Translations under genes and position numbers: made by a program
Source of the DNA: Comamonadaceae bacterium OTU4NAUVB1
GTDB lineage: Bacteria; Pseudomonadota; Gammaproteobacteria; Burkholderiales; Burkholderiaceae_C
DNA: 64,000 bases
Direction: 5' to 3'
Assembly: GCA_024372625.1 (NCBI GenBank)
Contig: CP099607.1
Span: 186,001-250,000 of the forward strand
The notes under the pieces: model-generated
Database searches by the model: none
Told to the model about the DNA's origin: nothing
What the model saw: the letters and a program-made list of their open reading frames with translations, nothing else
Shown here: positions 48,112 through 56,585 of the stretch, piece by piece
Layout: every line of letters starts with the position of its first letter
Position numbering within the stretch: the stretch's first letter is position 1

Positions 48112-48926
48112 CACGCCGCCACCCCGGCGTCCGCCAGGCGTGCATCCGCCGGGGCGGCGCGTGCGGCCATGGGCACGAACGACGTCACCTCGACGCCCGC
48201 GCGCGCCAGCAGCGCGCGCACGCGGCGCGCCATGTCCACCGCGCCCGGGCTGTCGCCGTGCACGCAGATCGAATCGGCCTCGATGCGCACGTCGCCGCCG
48301 TCGACGGTGGCGACCACGCCCTCGGTCGCCAGGCGCAGCATGCGCGCGGCGACCGCGTCGGCGTCGTGCAGCACGGCGCCGGCCTCGCCGCGCGGGACGA
48401 GCGTGCCGTCGCCGCGGTAGGCGCGGTCGGCGAAGGCCTCGGCCACCACGCGCAGGCCGGCGGCGCGCGCCCGCGCCAGCAGCGGCGAGCCGGCCAGGCC
48501 GACCAGCACCAGCCCCGCATCGACGGCGCGGACGGCGGAGATCACGTCGTCGGCCTGGCGCGCGTCGTGCGCGATGGTGTTGTAGAGCGCCCCGTGCGGC
48601 TTGACGTAGCGCACCCGCGTGCCGGCGGCCGTGGCCAGGCCCTGCAGCGCGCCGATCTGGTAGACGACGTCGGCCACCAGGTCGGCGCTGGCGACGTCCA
48701 TGGCGCGGCGGCCGAAGCCGGCGAGGTCGGGATAGGCGACGTGGGCGCCGACCGCGACGCCCTTGCGCGCGGCGCTCCGCAGCGTGCGCAGGATGCCGGC
48801 GGCGTCGCCGGCGTGGAAGCCGCAGGCCACGTTGGCGCTGCTGACGATGTCGAGCATGGCGTCGTCGTCGCCCATGCGCCATGCGCCCAGGCTCTCGCCG
48901 AGGTCGCTGTTGAGGTCCATCTTCAT
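48111..48926 (-). CDS. pxpA: 5-oxoprolinase subunit A (LamB/YcsF family)
   Basis: A 271-residue protein of the LamB/YcsF family. The N-terminus [14 protein letters not shown], then [12 protein letters not shown] and VKPHGALYN are diagnostic metal- and substrate-binding motifs. PxpA catalyses the ring-opening step of 5-oxoproline (pyroglutamate) together with PxpBC. Start at 48926, with a following overlap into pxpBC (TGATG). It sits 47 bases after the pyroglutamyl peptidase gene. Confidence 0.95.
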   Translation of the reverse strand: MKMDLNSDLGESLGAWRMGDDDAMLDIVSSANVACGFHAGDAAGILRTLRSAARKGVAVGAHVAYPDLAGFGRRAMDVASADLVADVVYQIGALQGLATAAGTRVRYVKPHGALYNTIAHDARQADDVISAVRAVDAGLVLVGLAGSPLLARARAAGLRVVAEAFADRAYRGDGTLVPRGEAGAVLHDADAVAARMLRLATEGVVATVDGGDVRIEADSICVHGDSPGAVDMARRVRALLARAGVEVTSFVPMAARAAPADARLADAGVAA

Positions 48927-48973
48927 GGTCGGGTGCTCCGGTTCGCGGGGGTGGGAAGGATCGGCAGGGGCGC

Positions 48974-49654
48974 TCAGTGCAGCTGGCCGCCGCTCTCGCG
49001 CAGGTCGGCCCCGCCCGCGAGCGCGGTGCGCAGCAGCACGCGCAGGGCCTCGACCTGGGTCGCCAGCGCCATGCTCGGCTGGCCCGGGCGCTGCGCGGCC
49101 TGCGCCGGCAGCAGCGGCACGTGCACGAAGCCGCCGCGCGCGCCGGCCAGCGCCGGCACCGTCGCGAGCCGGTGCATCAGCGCGTAGAACACGTGGTTGC
49201 ACACGAAGGTGCCGGCGGTCTGCGAGACCGACGCCGGCACGCCGGCCGCGCGCAGCGCGTGCACGATCGCCTTGATCGGCAGCGTGGAGAAGTAGCCCGC
49301 CGGCCCCCCCGCCACCACCGGCGCGTCGATCGGCCGGCCGCCGGCGTTGTCGGGAATGCGGGCGTCGTCGACGTTGATGGCCACGCGCTCGGGCGTCCAG
49401 TCGGCGCGGCCGCCGGCCAGCCCCAGGCCGACCACGAGCGTCGGGCGCACGTCGGCCAGCGCGGCGTCGAGCGCCTCGATGGCGCGCCCGAAGACGCAGG
49501 GCAACTGCACCGCGTGGACCACGGCGCCCGCGTGGTGCCAGCCGTGCAGGGCGCGCGCCACCTCCCACGAGGGATTGACGGCGTCCTGCTCGAATGGCTC
49601 GAAGCCGGTGACCAGCACGCGATGGGTGGCGGCGGAGGGATCGTTGGTCGTCAT
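48974..49654 (-). CDS. pcp: Pyroglutamyl peptidase I
   Basis: A 226-residue cysteine peptidase that removes N-terminal pyroglutamate from peptides. The catalytic triad is visible: Glu89 (TPERVAIN), Cys152 ([10 protein letters not shown]) and His178 (GGFVHVP). [18 protein letters not shown] is the standard N-terminus. Its product, free pyroglutamate, is the substrate of the PxpABC enzyme encoded next, so the order fits a peptide-to-glutamate route. Twelve bases separate it from the DUF979 gene upstream. Confidence 0.95.
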   Translation of the reverse strand: MTTNDPSAATHRVLVTGFEPFEQDAVNPSWEVARALHGWHHAGAVVHAVQLPCVFGRAIEALDAALADVRPTLVVGLGLAGGRADWTPERVAINVDDARIPDNAGGRPIDAPVVAGGPAGYFSTLPIKAIVHALRAAGVPASVSQTAGTFVCNHVFYALMHRLATVPALAGARGGFVHVPLLPAQAAQRPGQPSMALATQVEALRVLLRTALAGGADLRESGGQLH

Positions 49655-49666
49655 GCGCGGTCTCCT

Positions 49667-50623
49667 TCAGCGGAACATCAGGAAGTTGAGGAGGAAGACG
49701 TTGCACAGCAGCAGCGTCAGGGCGGTGGGGATCTGCGCGCGGATCACCGCGTTCTTGTCCGGCAGCTCCAGCAGCGCGGCCGGCACGATGTTGAAGTTCG
49801 CCGCCATCGGCGTGAGCAGCGTGCCGCAGTAGCCCGACAGCATGCCGATCGCCGCCATCACGGCCGGGTCGCCGTGGTACATGCCCACCAGCACCGGCAC
49901 GCCCACGCCGCCCGTCATCACCGGGAAGGCCGCGAAGCCGTTGCCCATCACGACGGTGAACAGCGCCATGCCGATCACGTAGACCGCGACCGCGAAGAAG
50001 CGCACGTCCATGTTGATGTAGCTGGTGGTGATGTGCGCCACGGCCTTGCCCACGCCGGCGTCGGAGAACACCAGCCCCAGCATGCCCAGCATCTGCGGCA
50101 GCACCAGCGCCCAGCCCAGCGCGTCGGTCAGGCGGCGCGATTCGCGGATGCCCTGCACCGGCGTCTCGTGCGTGAGGCGGCAGGCCAGCGCCAGCGCCAC
50201 CACGCAGCCGATGCCCAGGCTCACCAGCGTGGTGTTGCGCGGATCGAGCAGCGGCGTGCCGCCCACGACCAGGTACTTGGCCGACAGGGTGCCCACCATG
50301 GTCACCACGGGGATCGCCAGCGCCGGGATGAACAGCCGGTTGCCCAGCCGCCGGGCGCTGTCGAGGTACTGCTGGGGCGTGCGGGCGCGGTGAGCGCCGA
50401 TGCCCACGCCGCCGAAGGCCGCGATGAGCGCCATGACGATCACGCCGACGCCGACCCACACCGGCGGCACGAGGTCGCCGACCAGGAACACGAGCGAATA
50501 CAGGCCCCAGAAGAAGGCGCTGGAATAGCGCCGCGTGTGCTGGCGGTCGGCCAGCGTCATGACGGCGGTGATCGCGAGGATCGCGCCGACGAGGTAGTAG
50601 AGGTGGACGATGGACAGCGTCAT
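49667..50623 (-). CDS. DUF979 multi-pass membrane protein, probable pyroglutamate transport component
   Basis: A 318-residue protein with eight to ten hydrophobic segments. It belongs to the DUF979 family, which is nearly always encoded beside DUF969, as here. No ATPase or binding protein is present. The cluster with pcp and pxpABC is widespread, and a transporter for pyroglutamate or pyroglutamyl peptides has been proposed from such co-occurrence. This is inference. It starts one base before the end of the DUF969 gene's stop region, so the pair is coupled. Confidence 0.85.
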   Translation of the reverse strand: MTLSIVHLYYLVGAILAITAVMTLADRQHTRRYSSAFFWGLYSLVFLVGDLVPPVWVGVGVIVMALIAAFGGVGIGAHRARTPQQYLDSARRLGNRLFIPALAIPVVTMVGTLSAKYLVVGGTPLLDPRNTTLVSLGIGCVVALALACRLTHETPVQGIRESRRLTDALGWALVLPQMLGMLGLVFSDAGVGKAVAHITTSYINMDVRFFAVAVYVIGMALFTVVMGNGFAAFPVMTGGVGVPVLVGMYHGDPAVMAAIGMLSGYCGTLLTPMAANFNIVPAALLELPDKNAVIRAQIPTALTLLLCNVFLLNFLMFR

Positions 50624-50624
50624 G

Positions 50625-51413
50625 TCAGGCTCCCTTGTTGGCGGTGGCGGTGGCGGTGGCGGTGGCGGCGGTCGCCGTGGCGCTGTCGGGCGCCGTGGCG
50701 TCGGTCCCCAGGGTCGACGGCCCGCCCTCGGCCAGCAGGCGGCCCAGCGAGCGGTCGAGCCGCCACAGCCGCCAGGCGTGGATGGCGAAGGCGCAGACCG
50801 CCGTCGGGATGCCCCACAGCGCGACGTGGATCGGCTCGACGTCGATGCCGGCCTCGCGCAGGAAGGTGGTCATCAGCACGATGGCGCCGAAGGCCACGAA
50901 GATGTCCTCGCCGAAGAACAGGCCGACGTTGTCGGTCGCCGCGGCGTAGGCGCGCAGCTTGTGGCGCACCTGGTCGGTCAGGCGGCCGTACTTCGCCTCG
51001 GCCGCGCCCTCGGCCATCGGCGCGAGCAGCGGCCGCACCATCTGCGGGTGGCCGCCCAGGCTGGTCAGGCCGATGGCCGCCGTCAGCTGGCGCGCGCCCA
51101 GGTAGACGATCAGCAACCGCCCGACCGTGGCCGAGCGGATGCCGCTGATCCAGCGCTGTGCGTGCTGGCGCAGCCCGTGGCGCTCCAGCAGGCCGATGAC
51201 GGCCAGCGGCAGCAGGATGATCAGCGGCAGGTTGCGCGTCTTGATGAAGCCGGTGCCGATGGCCGCGAGGACCTTGTCGGGCGGAAAGTTCGCCGCGAGG
51301 GCGGTGACGATGGCCGTGACGATGACGACCAGCATCGGATTGAAGCGCAGCACGAAGCCCGCGATGATGACGGCGACCCCGATCAGGGGCCAGAGGTTGA
51401 TGGCAGTGGGCAC
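50625..51413 (-). CDS. DUF969 multi-pass membrane protein, partner of DUF979
   Basis: A 262-residue membrane protein with about five hydrophobic segments. NLWPLIGVAVIIAGFVLRF and NVGLFFGEDIFVAFGAIVLM are family-like. Start is GTG at 51413, chosen because conserved sequence begins there and a GGAG lies about nine bases before. It is the first gene of the pyroglutamate operon and faces the GntR gene. The C-terminal tail is a low-complexity Ala/Thr run encoded by a GCGGTG repeat. Substrate not proven. Confidence 0.85.
   Translation of the reverse strand: MPTAINLWPLIGVAVIIAGFVLRFNPMLVVIVTAIVTALAANFPPDKVLAAIGTGFIKTRNLPLIILLPLAVIGLLERHGLRQHAQRWISGIRSATVGRLLIVYLGARQLTAAIGLTSLGGHPQMVRPLLAPMAEGAAEAKYGRLTDQVRHKLRAYAAATDNVGLFFGEDIFVAFGAIVLMTTFLREAGIDVEPIHVALWGIPTAVCAFAIHAWRLWRLDRSLGRLLAEGGPSTLGTDATAPDSATATAATATATATANKGA
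50641..50664. repeat. Hexanucleotide tandem repeat (GCGGTG)4 at the DUF969 C-terminus
   Basis: Four exact GCGGTG units, with a fifth near-copy, encode an Ala-Thr run in the last 20 residues of the DUF969 protein. A change in copy number would not shift the frame. Confidence 0.8.
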
Positions 51414-51483
51414 GAACGGCACTCCGGGTTGGATTGGCTGACTGATTCGACCGAGCGGATATCCTGGTGAATCAACGTGTCTG

Positions 51484-51498
51484 GATTGTTGAACAATC
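51484..51498. promoter_or_regulatory. GntR/FadR-type operator GATTGTT-G-AACAATC
   Basis: A perfect 7-bp inverted repeat around a single central G lies in the divergent region between the DUF969 and GntR genes. Its core TTGT-TGA-ACAA matches the TnGTnnnACnA pattern of FadR-subfamily GntR sites. The GntR protein encoded at 51672 is the likely binder, controlling both the pyroglutamate operon and itself. Confidence 0.6.
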
Positions 51499-51671
51499 GG
51501 ATCAGAATCCGGCTGCAATTCGCATGCCAGTTTCTAGGTGCTAACCCGCAACGGGATGGGTCGCCGGCCGGATGCCGTTGCGGGTCTGATACAACCCCTG
51601 CGCCTTCCCTGCACCTCCCCGGCGCCGCGCCGCCGCCCTTCCTCCGCCTCCCGCCCGACCGATTCCACCGC

Positions 51672-52361
51672 ATGAGCCTGCCCACGCCCCCTGCCCCCGC
51701 ACCCCAGACGCTGGCCGAGCGCACCGCCGAGCAGCTGCGCCAGCAGATCACGCAGGGGGAATTCGCGCCGGGACAGCGCCTGTCGGAGCAGTCGCTGAGC
51801 GACCGCCTCGGCATCTCGCGCAACACCCTGCGCGAGGTGTTCCGCATGCTGACCCAGGAAGGCCTGGTGAAGCATTCGCTCAACCGGGGCGTGTTCGTCT
51901 CGGTGCCCGACATCGCGGCGATCATGGACATCTACCGCGTGCGCCGGTTCATCGAATGCCAGGCGCTGGCGCGGGCCTACCCGTGCCATCCGGCGCAGAA
52001 GAAGATGCACGCGCAGGTGGACGCCGCCCTGCGCTGCCGCGCGGCGCTCGACTGGGTGGGCGTGGGCACCGCCAACATGGACTTCCACCGGGCCATCGTC
52101 GAGCTCGCCGACAGCGAGCGCCTGAACCAGCTGTTCGCCTCGGTGCTGGCGGAACTGCGCCTGGCCTTCGGCCTGCTGCGCGACCCGGAACTGCTGCACG
52201 CGCCCTACGTCGACATGAACGCGACCCTGCTCGCGCTGGTGGAAGCCGGTGATTTCGCGAAGGCCGCGCAGGCGCTGCACGACTACCTCGTGCAGTCCGA
52301 ACGCATCGTCCTGGCGGTGTATGCCCGGCGCGTCGAGGGCGATGCCCGCAAGGGCGATTGA
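51672..52361 (+). CDS. GntR/FadR-family transcriptional regulator
   Basis: A 229-residue regulator. The winged helix (about 12-78) reads LAERTAEQLRQQITQGEFAP, then LSDRLGISRNTLREVFRML. The FCD ligand domain follows (about 85-220), with the metal/ligand histidines likely in DFHRAIVELADS and later. It is divergent from the pyroglutamate operon, so its ligand may be pyroglutamate or glutamate (inference). The start MSLPTPP at 51672 begins just before the conserved DNA-binding domain; the longer in-frame stretch before it has no family resemblance. Confidence 0.9.
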   Translation: MSLPTPPAPAPQTLAERTAEQLRQQITQGEFAPGQRLSEQSLSDRLGISRNTLREVFRMLTQEGLVKHSLNRGVFVSVPDIAAIMDIYRVRRFIECQALARAYPCHPAQKKMHAQVDAALRCRAALDWVGVGTANMDFHRAIVELADSERLNQLFASVLAELRLAFGLLRDPELLHAPYVDMNATLLALVEAGDFAKAAQALHDYLVQSERIVLAVYARRVEGDARKGD

Positions 52362-52363
52362 AG

Positions 52364-52379
52364 CTGTATAAAGAAACAG
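52364..52379 (+). promoter_or_regulatory. LexA/SOS-box-like site CTGT-N8-ACAG
   Basis: CTGTATAAAGAAACAG fits the CTGT-N8-ACAG consensus of LexA sites in enterobacteria and betaproteobacteria, with the expected AT-rich centre. It sits just after the GntR stop and about 87 bases before the next start codon at 52466, on an unusually AT-rich patch. A promoter for the small gene downstream would thus be under SOS control. Confidence 0.5.
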
Positions 52380-52465
52380 TATCATCGCCGGGTTCGACCG
52401 CATCGGCCCCGCGTGCCGCGGTCTCACGCCGCCGCGACGGCTCAGGACCTGGAAGTGCCCCACCC

Positions 52466-52684
52466 ATGATCGATACCGACGCCTTGTCCCGAGAAGAGCT
52501 GTGGTCCCTGGCGTGCGACTGGCGCCGGCGCGCCCTGCACGGCGACCGGACGGCGCACGGACCGGCGCACGTCTACGAGGCGGCCTACCGGCGGCGCTTC
52601 GGCGAACGCACCACGGCCGGCGTGCTCAAGGACCTGCGGCCGCTGGCGGTGCTGGCGGACAAGGGACGCTGGCGCAGCCGCTGA
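52466..52684 (+). CDS. Small hypothetical protein behind a LexA-like site (72 aa)
   Basis: A 72-residue, arginine-rich protein: MIDTDALSREELWSLACDWR, then ALHGDRTAHGPAHVYEAAYR and a GVLKDLRPLAVL helix. No signal or membrane segment. Weak ribosome binding site (GGAAGTG 12 bases upstream). I do not recognise the family. The LexA-like box in its promoter suggests a damage response role, unproven. Confidence 0.6.
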   Translation: MIDTDALSREELWSLACDWRRRALHGDRTAHGPAHVYEAAYRRRFGERTTAGVLKDLRPLAVLADKGRWRSR

Positions 52685-52824
52685 ACGGCGGCGACGTGAG
52701 GGGTTGCACATCGCCTGCGGCGCGCTGCTCCAAGCGCGCTAGCGATGAGGCGTCAATTCCTGACAAGCGGCCCGGGGCCGCGTCCACACCCTGCGGACAG
52801 CAGTTTTTCCAAGGAAACGGTCCC

Positions 52825-53076
52825 ATGAACGAGAGCGTCTATCGCCGCCTCTGCCTGACGTCGGTGTGCGGTGCCATCCTCATCCCGCTCACGATGGCCC
52901 TGGTGTCGACCGCCTCGGACGATGCCGCGCCGAACGCGTCCGGCCGCGCCATCGTCGCGTCGGCCACGACCGTCGGCACCGCCGGCACCGCCGTCGCCGC
53001 ACGCAAGGCCGGCGCGCAGCCGACGCCCCAGGGCGGTGCCAAGACCCCTTCCCGCGATCGAACGACCCACCGATGA
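52825..53076 (+). CDS. Small secreted or membrane-anchored hypothetical protein (83 aa)
   Basis: An 83-residue protein beginning MNESVYRRLCLTSVCGAILI, with one hydrophobic stretch (about 9-29) and a polar Ala/Thr/Gly-rich tail that looks disordered. An AAGGAAA ribosome binding site precedes the ATG at 52825. It could be an exported tail protein or a single-pass membrane peptide. It is not recognised. It is followed after 10 bases by the zinc-finger-like gene, suggesting one transcript. Confidence 0.55.
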   Translation: MNESVYRRLCLTSVCGAILIPLTMALVSTASDDAAPNASGRAIVASATTVGTAGTAVAARKAGAQPTPQGGAKTPSRDRTTHR

Positions 53077-53086
53077 GGAGACTTCC

Positions 53087-53338
53087 ATGACGAGCGACAC
53101 CCCCTCCAAGCAACCCGCGACCGACCTGGCCAAGGAGTCCGCCGCCGGCGAGGAGGACCCGGGCGCGGCCAACGAGATGCAGCCCGTGGGCCCGGGCGAC
53201 GAGTCGCCGCCGGGAACGCCCGGCACCGCCAAGGGACCGTGTCCGGAGTGCGGCGGGTCCGGCCGGGCGGAGTCGGGCGACCGGTGCCCGGTGTGCGATG
53301 GCGTCGGAACCGTCACCGTCAACGTCGGCGACGCCTGA
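53087..53338 (+). CDS. Small protein with two DnaJ-type CxxCxGxG zinc-binding motifs (83 aa)
   Basis: An 83-residue protein. The first 50 residues are acidic and disordered. CPECGGSG (from Cys52) and CPVCDGVG (from Cys67) then form a pair of zinc-knuckle motifs identical in pattern to those in the DnaJ cysteine-rich domain. GAGGAG lies just before the ATG at 53087. Such minimal zinc ribbons bind zinc and may assist folding or bind nucleic acid, but no J domain is present. Function unknown. Confidence 0.8.
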   Translation: MTSDTPSKQPATDLAKESAAGEEDPGAANEMQPVGPGDESPPGTPGTAKGPCPECGGSGRAESGDRCPVCDGVGTVTVNVGDA

Positions 53339-53362
53339 GCCGGCGGCGTGCCGGGTCCGGGC

Positions 53363-54673
53363 TCAGGATGCCGCGAGGCCGTGCACCAGCCGCTCGAAGA
53401 AATCCTCGCCGCCCATCTGCCCGCCCTTGAGGGCCACCTCCAGGCCATCGAGCCGGGGACCGTCGCAGTGCAGGCGGCACAGCGCCACGCCGGGCGCCAG
53501 TTGCGCCCGGTAGGACAGGCCCCAGGCATCGAGGGCACGCATGGCATGGCTGGACGTGTCGCCGCCGGCGATGCCCACGCGCCCCGGCCGCACGGCGGCC
53601 ATCACGCCCGCCAGCACCTCGCCCCCCGCCTCGGCCAGGGCCCGCGCCGACACGCCGGCGTCGCCCGCCGCGGCGCCGCCGGGCGGCACGGTGCAGGCCA
53701 GCACGTGGCGGCCGCGCGCCAGCGCCCCGGCGATGGCGCCGATCGCGTCGGCCCGGGCGGACGCGCGCGACACCAGGCTCGGGGCGTCCAGCCACACCTT
53801 GTCGAACGAGGGCGCGTTGGCCACCTGGCGCGCCGTCACCGGGGACAGGCTGCCGGCGAACGCCAGCACGGGTCCCTCGGCCGGCGGCACGTCGGCCACC
53901 TGCGCGGGCGCGCGCGCGAAACCGGGCGCGAGCGCCTGCACCACGCTGCTCGGGCCGACCGCCAGCAGCGAGGCGGCCGCGATGCGGGGCGCCAGCAGCT
54001 CGCCGATGGCGTCCAGATGGGCGTTGTCGCAGACGTCGAACAGCACCGCGTCGGGCGCCCACGACACCAGCGCATCGAAGCCGTTCCGGCGCGCCGGCGC
54101 GTCGTGCGCATGGCTGGTGAAGGGCAGCGAGCGCACGTCCGCCAGCCCTTGCGCGGCCAGGTGCAGGCGCAGGTCGGCCTCGTGCATCGGCGTGACGGGG
54201 TGGCGGCTCATGGTCGGATGGCGGTCGATGCGGTGCACCGCCCCGCCGCTGCCGGCGGCGGCGAACAGGTGGCCGAAGACGCAGTAGCGCGCGAGGTCGG
54301 GCTGGCCGCCGACGATGGCGGCCCAGGGCGTGTCGACCGCGCCGCGCAGGACGTCCACCGCGACGCCGATGCTGCCGATGCCCGGCGCGCTGTCGAAGGT
54401 CGAGCAGGTCTTGTAATGCAGCACGCGCGCGCCGAGCCGCCGGAACAGCGCCGCGACGCCCGCGAGTTCGGCGCGCATCTCCTCGGGCGGCATCGATCGC
54501 GCCGCGCCGGCGATGCCCAGGCAGTCGAGCGCGCCGGCCGCGTCGAGCCGCGCCGGGGTCGGTGCGCGCAGGAACAGCAGCGTGCGCAGACCGGCGCGCG
54601 CGGCCGTGGCCAGCGTGTCGGTGGCGCCGGTGAAGTCGTCGCCGTAGAAGACGATGGCGGGCGACGCGCTCAT
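53363..54673 (-). CDS. DUF1537-family sugar-acid kinase (OiaK/OtnK-like)
   Basis: A 436-residue kinase of the DUF1537 family. The N-terminal YGDDFTGATDTL motif is diagnostic, and a C-terminal nucleotide-binding GIAGGDTSSHAM lies near residue 375. These enzymes phosphorylate four- or five-carbon acid sugars, such as threonate, erythronate or 3-oxo-isoapionate. Because the neighbouring gene is a RuBisCO-like protein, 3-oxo-isoapionate kinase (OiaK) is the best guess. It starts inside the RuBisCO-like gene by four bases (ATGA), so they are coupled. The substrate remains inference. Confidence 0.9.
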   Translation of the reverse strand: MSASPAIVFYGDDFTGATDTLATAARAGLRTLLFLRAPTPARLDAAGALDCLGIAGAARSMPPEEMRAELAGVAALFRRLGARVLHYKTCSTFDSAPGIGSIGVAVDVLRGAVDTPWAAIVGGQPDLARYCVFGHLFAAAGSGGAVHRIDRHPTMSRHPVTPMHEADLRLHLAAQGLADVRSLPFTSHAHDAPARRNGFDALVSWAPDAVLFDVCDNAHLDAIGELLAPRIAAASLLAVGPSSVVQALAPGFARAPAQVADVPPAEGPVLAFAGSLSPVTARQVANAPSFDKVWLDAPSLVSRASARADAIGAIAGALARGRHVLACTVPPGGAAAGDAGVSARALAEAGGEVLAGVMAAVRPGRVGIAGGDTSSHAMRALDAWGLSYRAQLAPGVALCRLHCDGPRLDGLEVALKGGQMGGEDFFERLVHGLAAS

Positions 54674-55932
54674 CGCGCGCCGAAGAAGGCCAGGGCCGCC
54701 GCGAGTTCCGGCGCGTCCCGGGCGGCGTCGGCCAGCGCGGTGCCGGCGCGCGCGGCGGCCCAGGCCTGGCGGATGCTCGCCACGCCGGCCGCCGGTCCCA
54801 TCGGGTGCGCGAGGATGCCGCCGCCGGACATGAACAGCAGGTCGTCGCTGGCGATCGCCGCCCAGGTCGCGGGCACGGTGCCGGCCCACTGCCCCGACGA
54901 GAACGCCGGCATGACGCGGTCGTCGAGGCCCTCGGCCAGCGGCGTGAAGCAGTCGCGCGCCGAGGCGATGACCTCCTCGTCGGGCTGGGCGAACTTGCCC
55001 TGCAGTCCGTGCACGTGCATGTGGTCGACGCCGGCCAGGCGCCACAGGGTCTGGTAGGCCTGGAACGAGATGCCCAGCAGCGGATGGCGCGACAGCGCGC
55101 CGTAGCCGTTGCGGTGCCCGTGCAGCGCCAGCGGGGTGTGCCGGCGCAGGGTCTGGATGCCCGCGTGGCCGCACCAGTTGAGGCTGGCCATCACGCAGGA
55201 GCCGCCCTCGCGCTCGACGAGGTCGGCGTGGCGCTTCATGGCGTCGGTCTCGTCGGTGATGTTGAACGCCACCATGACGTGCTTGCCGGTGCGCTCCCGG
55301 TGCGCGCGCACCACGGCCATCACCGCCGGCACGCGTTCGGCCAGGGGCGCGTGGTCGGGGTCGGCGCAGATCTCGTCGTCCTTGATGAAATCGACGCCGG
55401 CGGCGCACAGGCGCCCGACCAGCTCGGCCGTCTCCGCCGCCGAGAAGCCGACGTTGGGCTTGACGATGGTGCCCACCAGCGCGCCGCTCGCCACGCCCGT
55501 GGCGGCGCGCGTGCCGGCGATGCCCGCGCGCGGCAACTCGAAGCGCGCGCGGTAGGCCGCCGGCACGTGCACCGTCTCCAGCCGCAGGCCGCTGACCTCG
55601 CCCAGGTCGTAGAGGTTGCCCGCGACCGTGGCCGCAAGCGTGGGCAGGTTGGCGCCGATGTTGGCGACCGGGAACGAGAGCTCGACGCGGGCGCGCCGCC
55701 ACGGCCCGCGCGCGCCCTTGCGCTCGAGCAGCGCGTTGGACAGGCTGGGCGCCGGCGCGGGTTCCAGCTCGACGATCGACTCGACCGTGGCGCGGGCGCG
55801 CGCGCGCAGCGCGTCGGTCTCGCCCTCGACGCGGGCGAAGGTGCCGCACGACTGCTCGCCGGCCATGACCTCGGCCACCCTGGCGGGCGACTCGGGCGTC
55901 TCGATGAGGTAGCTGGCGCGGACGCGGTCCAT
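54670..55932 (-). CDS. RuBisCO-like protein, OiaX-like
   Basis: A 420-residue member of the RuBisCO large-subunit fold. Catalytic counterparts are Lys158 (IVKPNVGFS), the carbamylated-lysine motif DFIKDDE with Lys184 and metal ligands Asp186 and Glu187, a histidine in LHGHRNGYG and Lys313 in HGLQGKF. The active site is thus largely complete, although flanking residues differ from true RuBisCO (KPN in place of KPK). Known RuBisCO-like enzymes beside DUF1537 kinases decarboxylate 3-oxo-isoapionate-4-phosphate (OiaX). The present set fits that. CO2 fixation is unlikely: no phosphoribulokinase is present. A VOC gene follows on the upstream side. Confidence 0.88.
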   Translation of the reverse strand: MDRVRASYLIETPESPARVAEVMAGEQSCGTFARVEGETDALRARARATVESIVELEPAPAPSLSNALLERKGARGPWRRARVELSFPVANIGANLPTLAATVAGNLYDLGEVSGLRLETVHVPAAYRARFELPRAGIAGTRAATGVASGALVGTIVKPNVGFSAAETAELVGRLCAAGVDFIKDDEICADPDHAPLAERVPAVMAVVRAHRERTGKHVMVAFNITDETDAMKRHADLVEREGGSCVMASLNWCGHAGIQTLRRHTPLALHGHRNGYGALSRHPLLGISFQAYQTLWRLAGVDHMHVHGLQGKFAQPDEEVIASARDCFTPLAEGLDDRVMPAFSSGQWAGTVPATWAAIASDDLLFMSGGGILAHPMGPAAGVASIRQAWAAARAGTALADAARDAPELAAALAFFGAR

Positions 55933-55943
55933 CGTCGGGGCGC

Positions 55944-56486
55944 TCACAGCGTGGCCAGGTCCGGGAACGGACGCACCGGGTCGGTGGTGCCGTCCCAGCC
56001 GGTGGCGGATTCGCGGATCAGGTCGAACATCCGGCCCTTGGGTCCGGCGACCTCCGACAGCTCGATCACCGTGCCGGGGTGGTATTCGGTGTCGAAGTAG
56101 ATGAAGCGCCCGCGCTCGCCGACCTCGCCGCTCATCTTCGGCTTGAAGCCCTGCGCGAGCAGGCGCGCCACGTCGGCGTCGTAGTGCTGCGTCCAGTAGG
56201 CGACGTGCTGCAGCCCGGTGCGCCCGGCGCGCAGGAAGTCGCGGTACATCGAGGGCACGTCGTTGCGGGTCTGGATCAGCTCGACCTGCACGAAGCCCGA
56301 ATTGGCCAGGGCGACCGAGTTGTGCGGCTCGTAGGACGCGCCGTCGTACTCGTAGTTGACGATCGGCACGCGCGGGTTGTAGTACCACGGGCCGACGCCC
56401 AGGGTCTCGCTCCAGTAGGCCATGGCGGCCTCGATGTCGTGCACGACGTAGCCCAGCTGGCGGATCTCTCCGAAATGGCGGCTCAT
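55944..56486 (-). CDS. VOC-superfamily (glyoxalase-like) metalloprotein
   Basis: A 180-residue protein with paired beta-alpha-beta-beta-beta modules. Plausible metal ligands are His16 (VVHDIE), Glu69 (VQVELIQ), His94 (LQHVAYW) and Glu142 (TVIELSE), the His-Glu-His-Glu pattern of glyoxalase I-type enzymes. Length and the WSETLGVGPWYY segment fit the VOC family used for lactoyl-type isomerisation, epimerisation or ring cleavage. It is part of the operon with the RuBisCO-like gene (11 bases away). Its step in the pathway is unknown, so it could be an unassigned isomerase or epimerase. Confidence 0.85.
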   Translation of the reverse strand: MSRHFGEIRQLGYVVHDIEAAMAYWSETLGVGPWYYNPRVPIVNYEYDGASYEPHNSVALANSGFVQVELIQTRNDVPSMYRDFLRAGRTGLQHVAYWTQHYDADVARLLAQGFKPKMSGEVGERGRFIYFDTEYHPGTVIELSEVAGPKGRMFDLIRESATGWDGTTDPVRPFPDLATL

Positions 56487-56585
56487 GGTGGTTTTCCGGT
56501 GTTGTTGTGGTTGGGTGCGCGAAGGCGGGGAAGGCGGGAAAGACGGGGGGAAGGCGTGAAGGCGGGGCGTGGATCGCGGGCCGGC

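Noticed and set aside
54670..55932. Genuine CO2-fixing RuBisCO
   Set aside because: KPN replaces KPK in the active site, the protein is short, and no phosphoribulokinase or small subunit is near. A DUF1537 kinase neighbour fits a RuBisCO-like decarboxylase.
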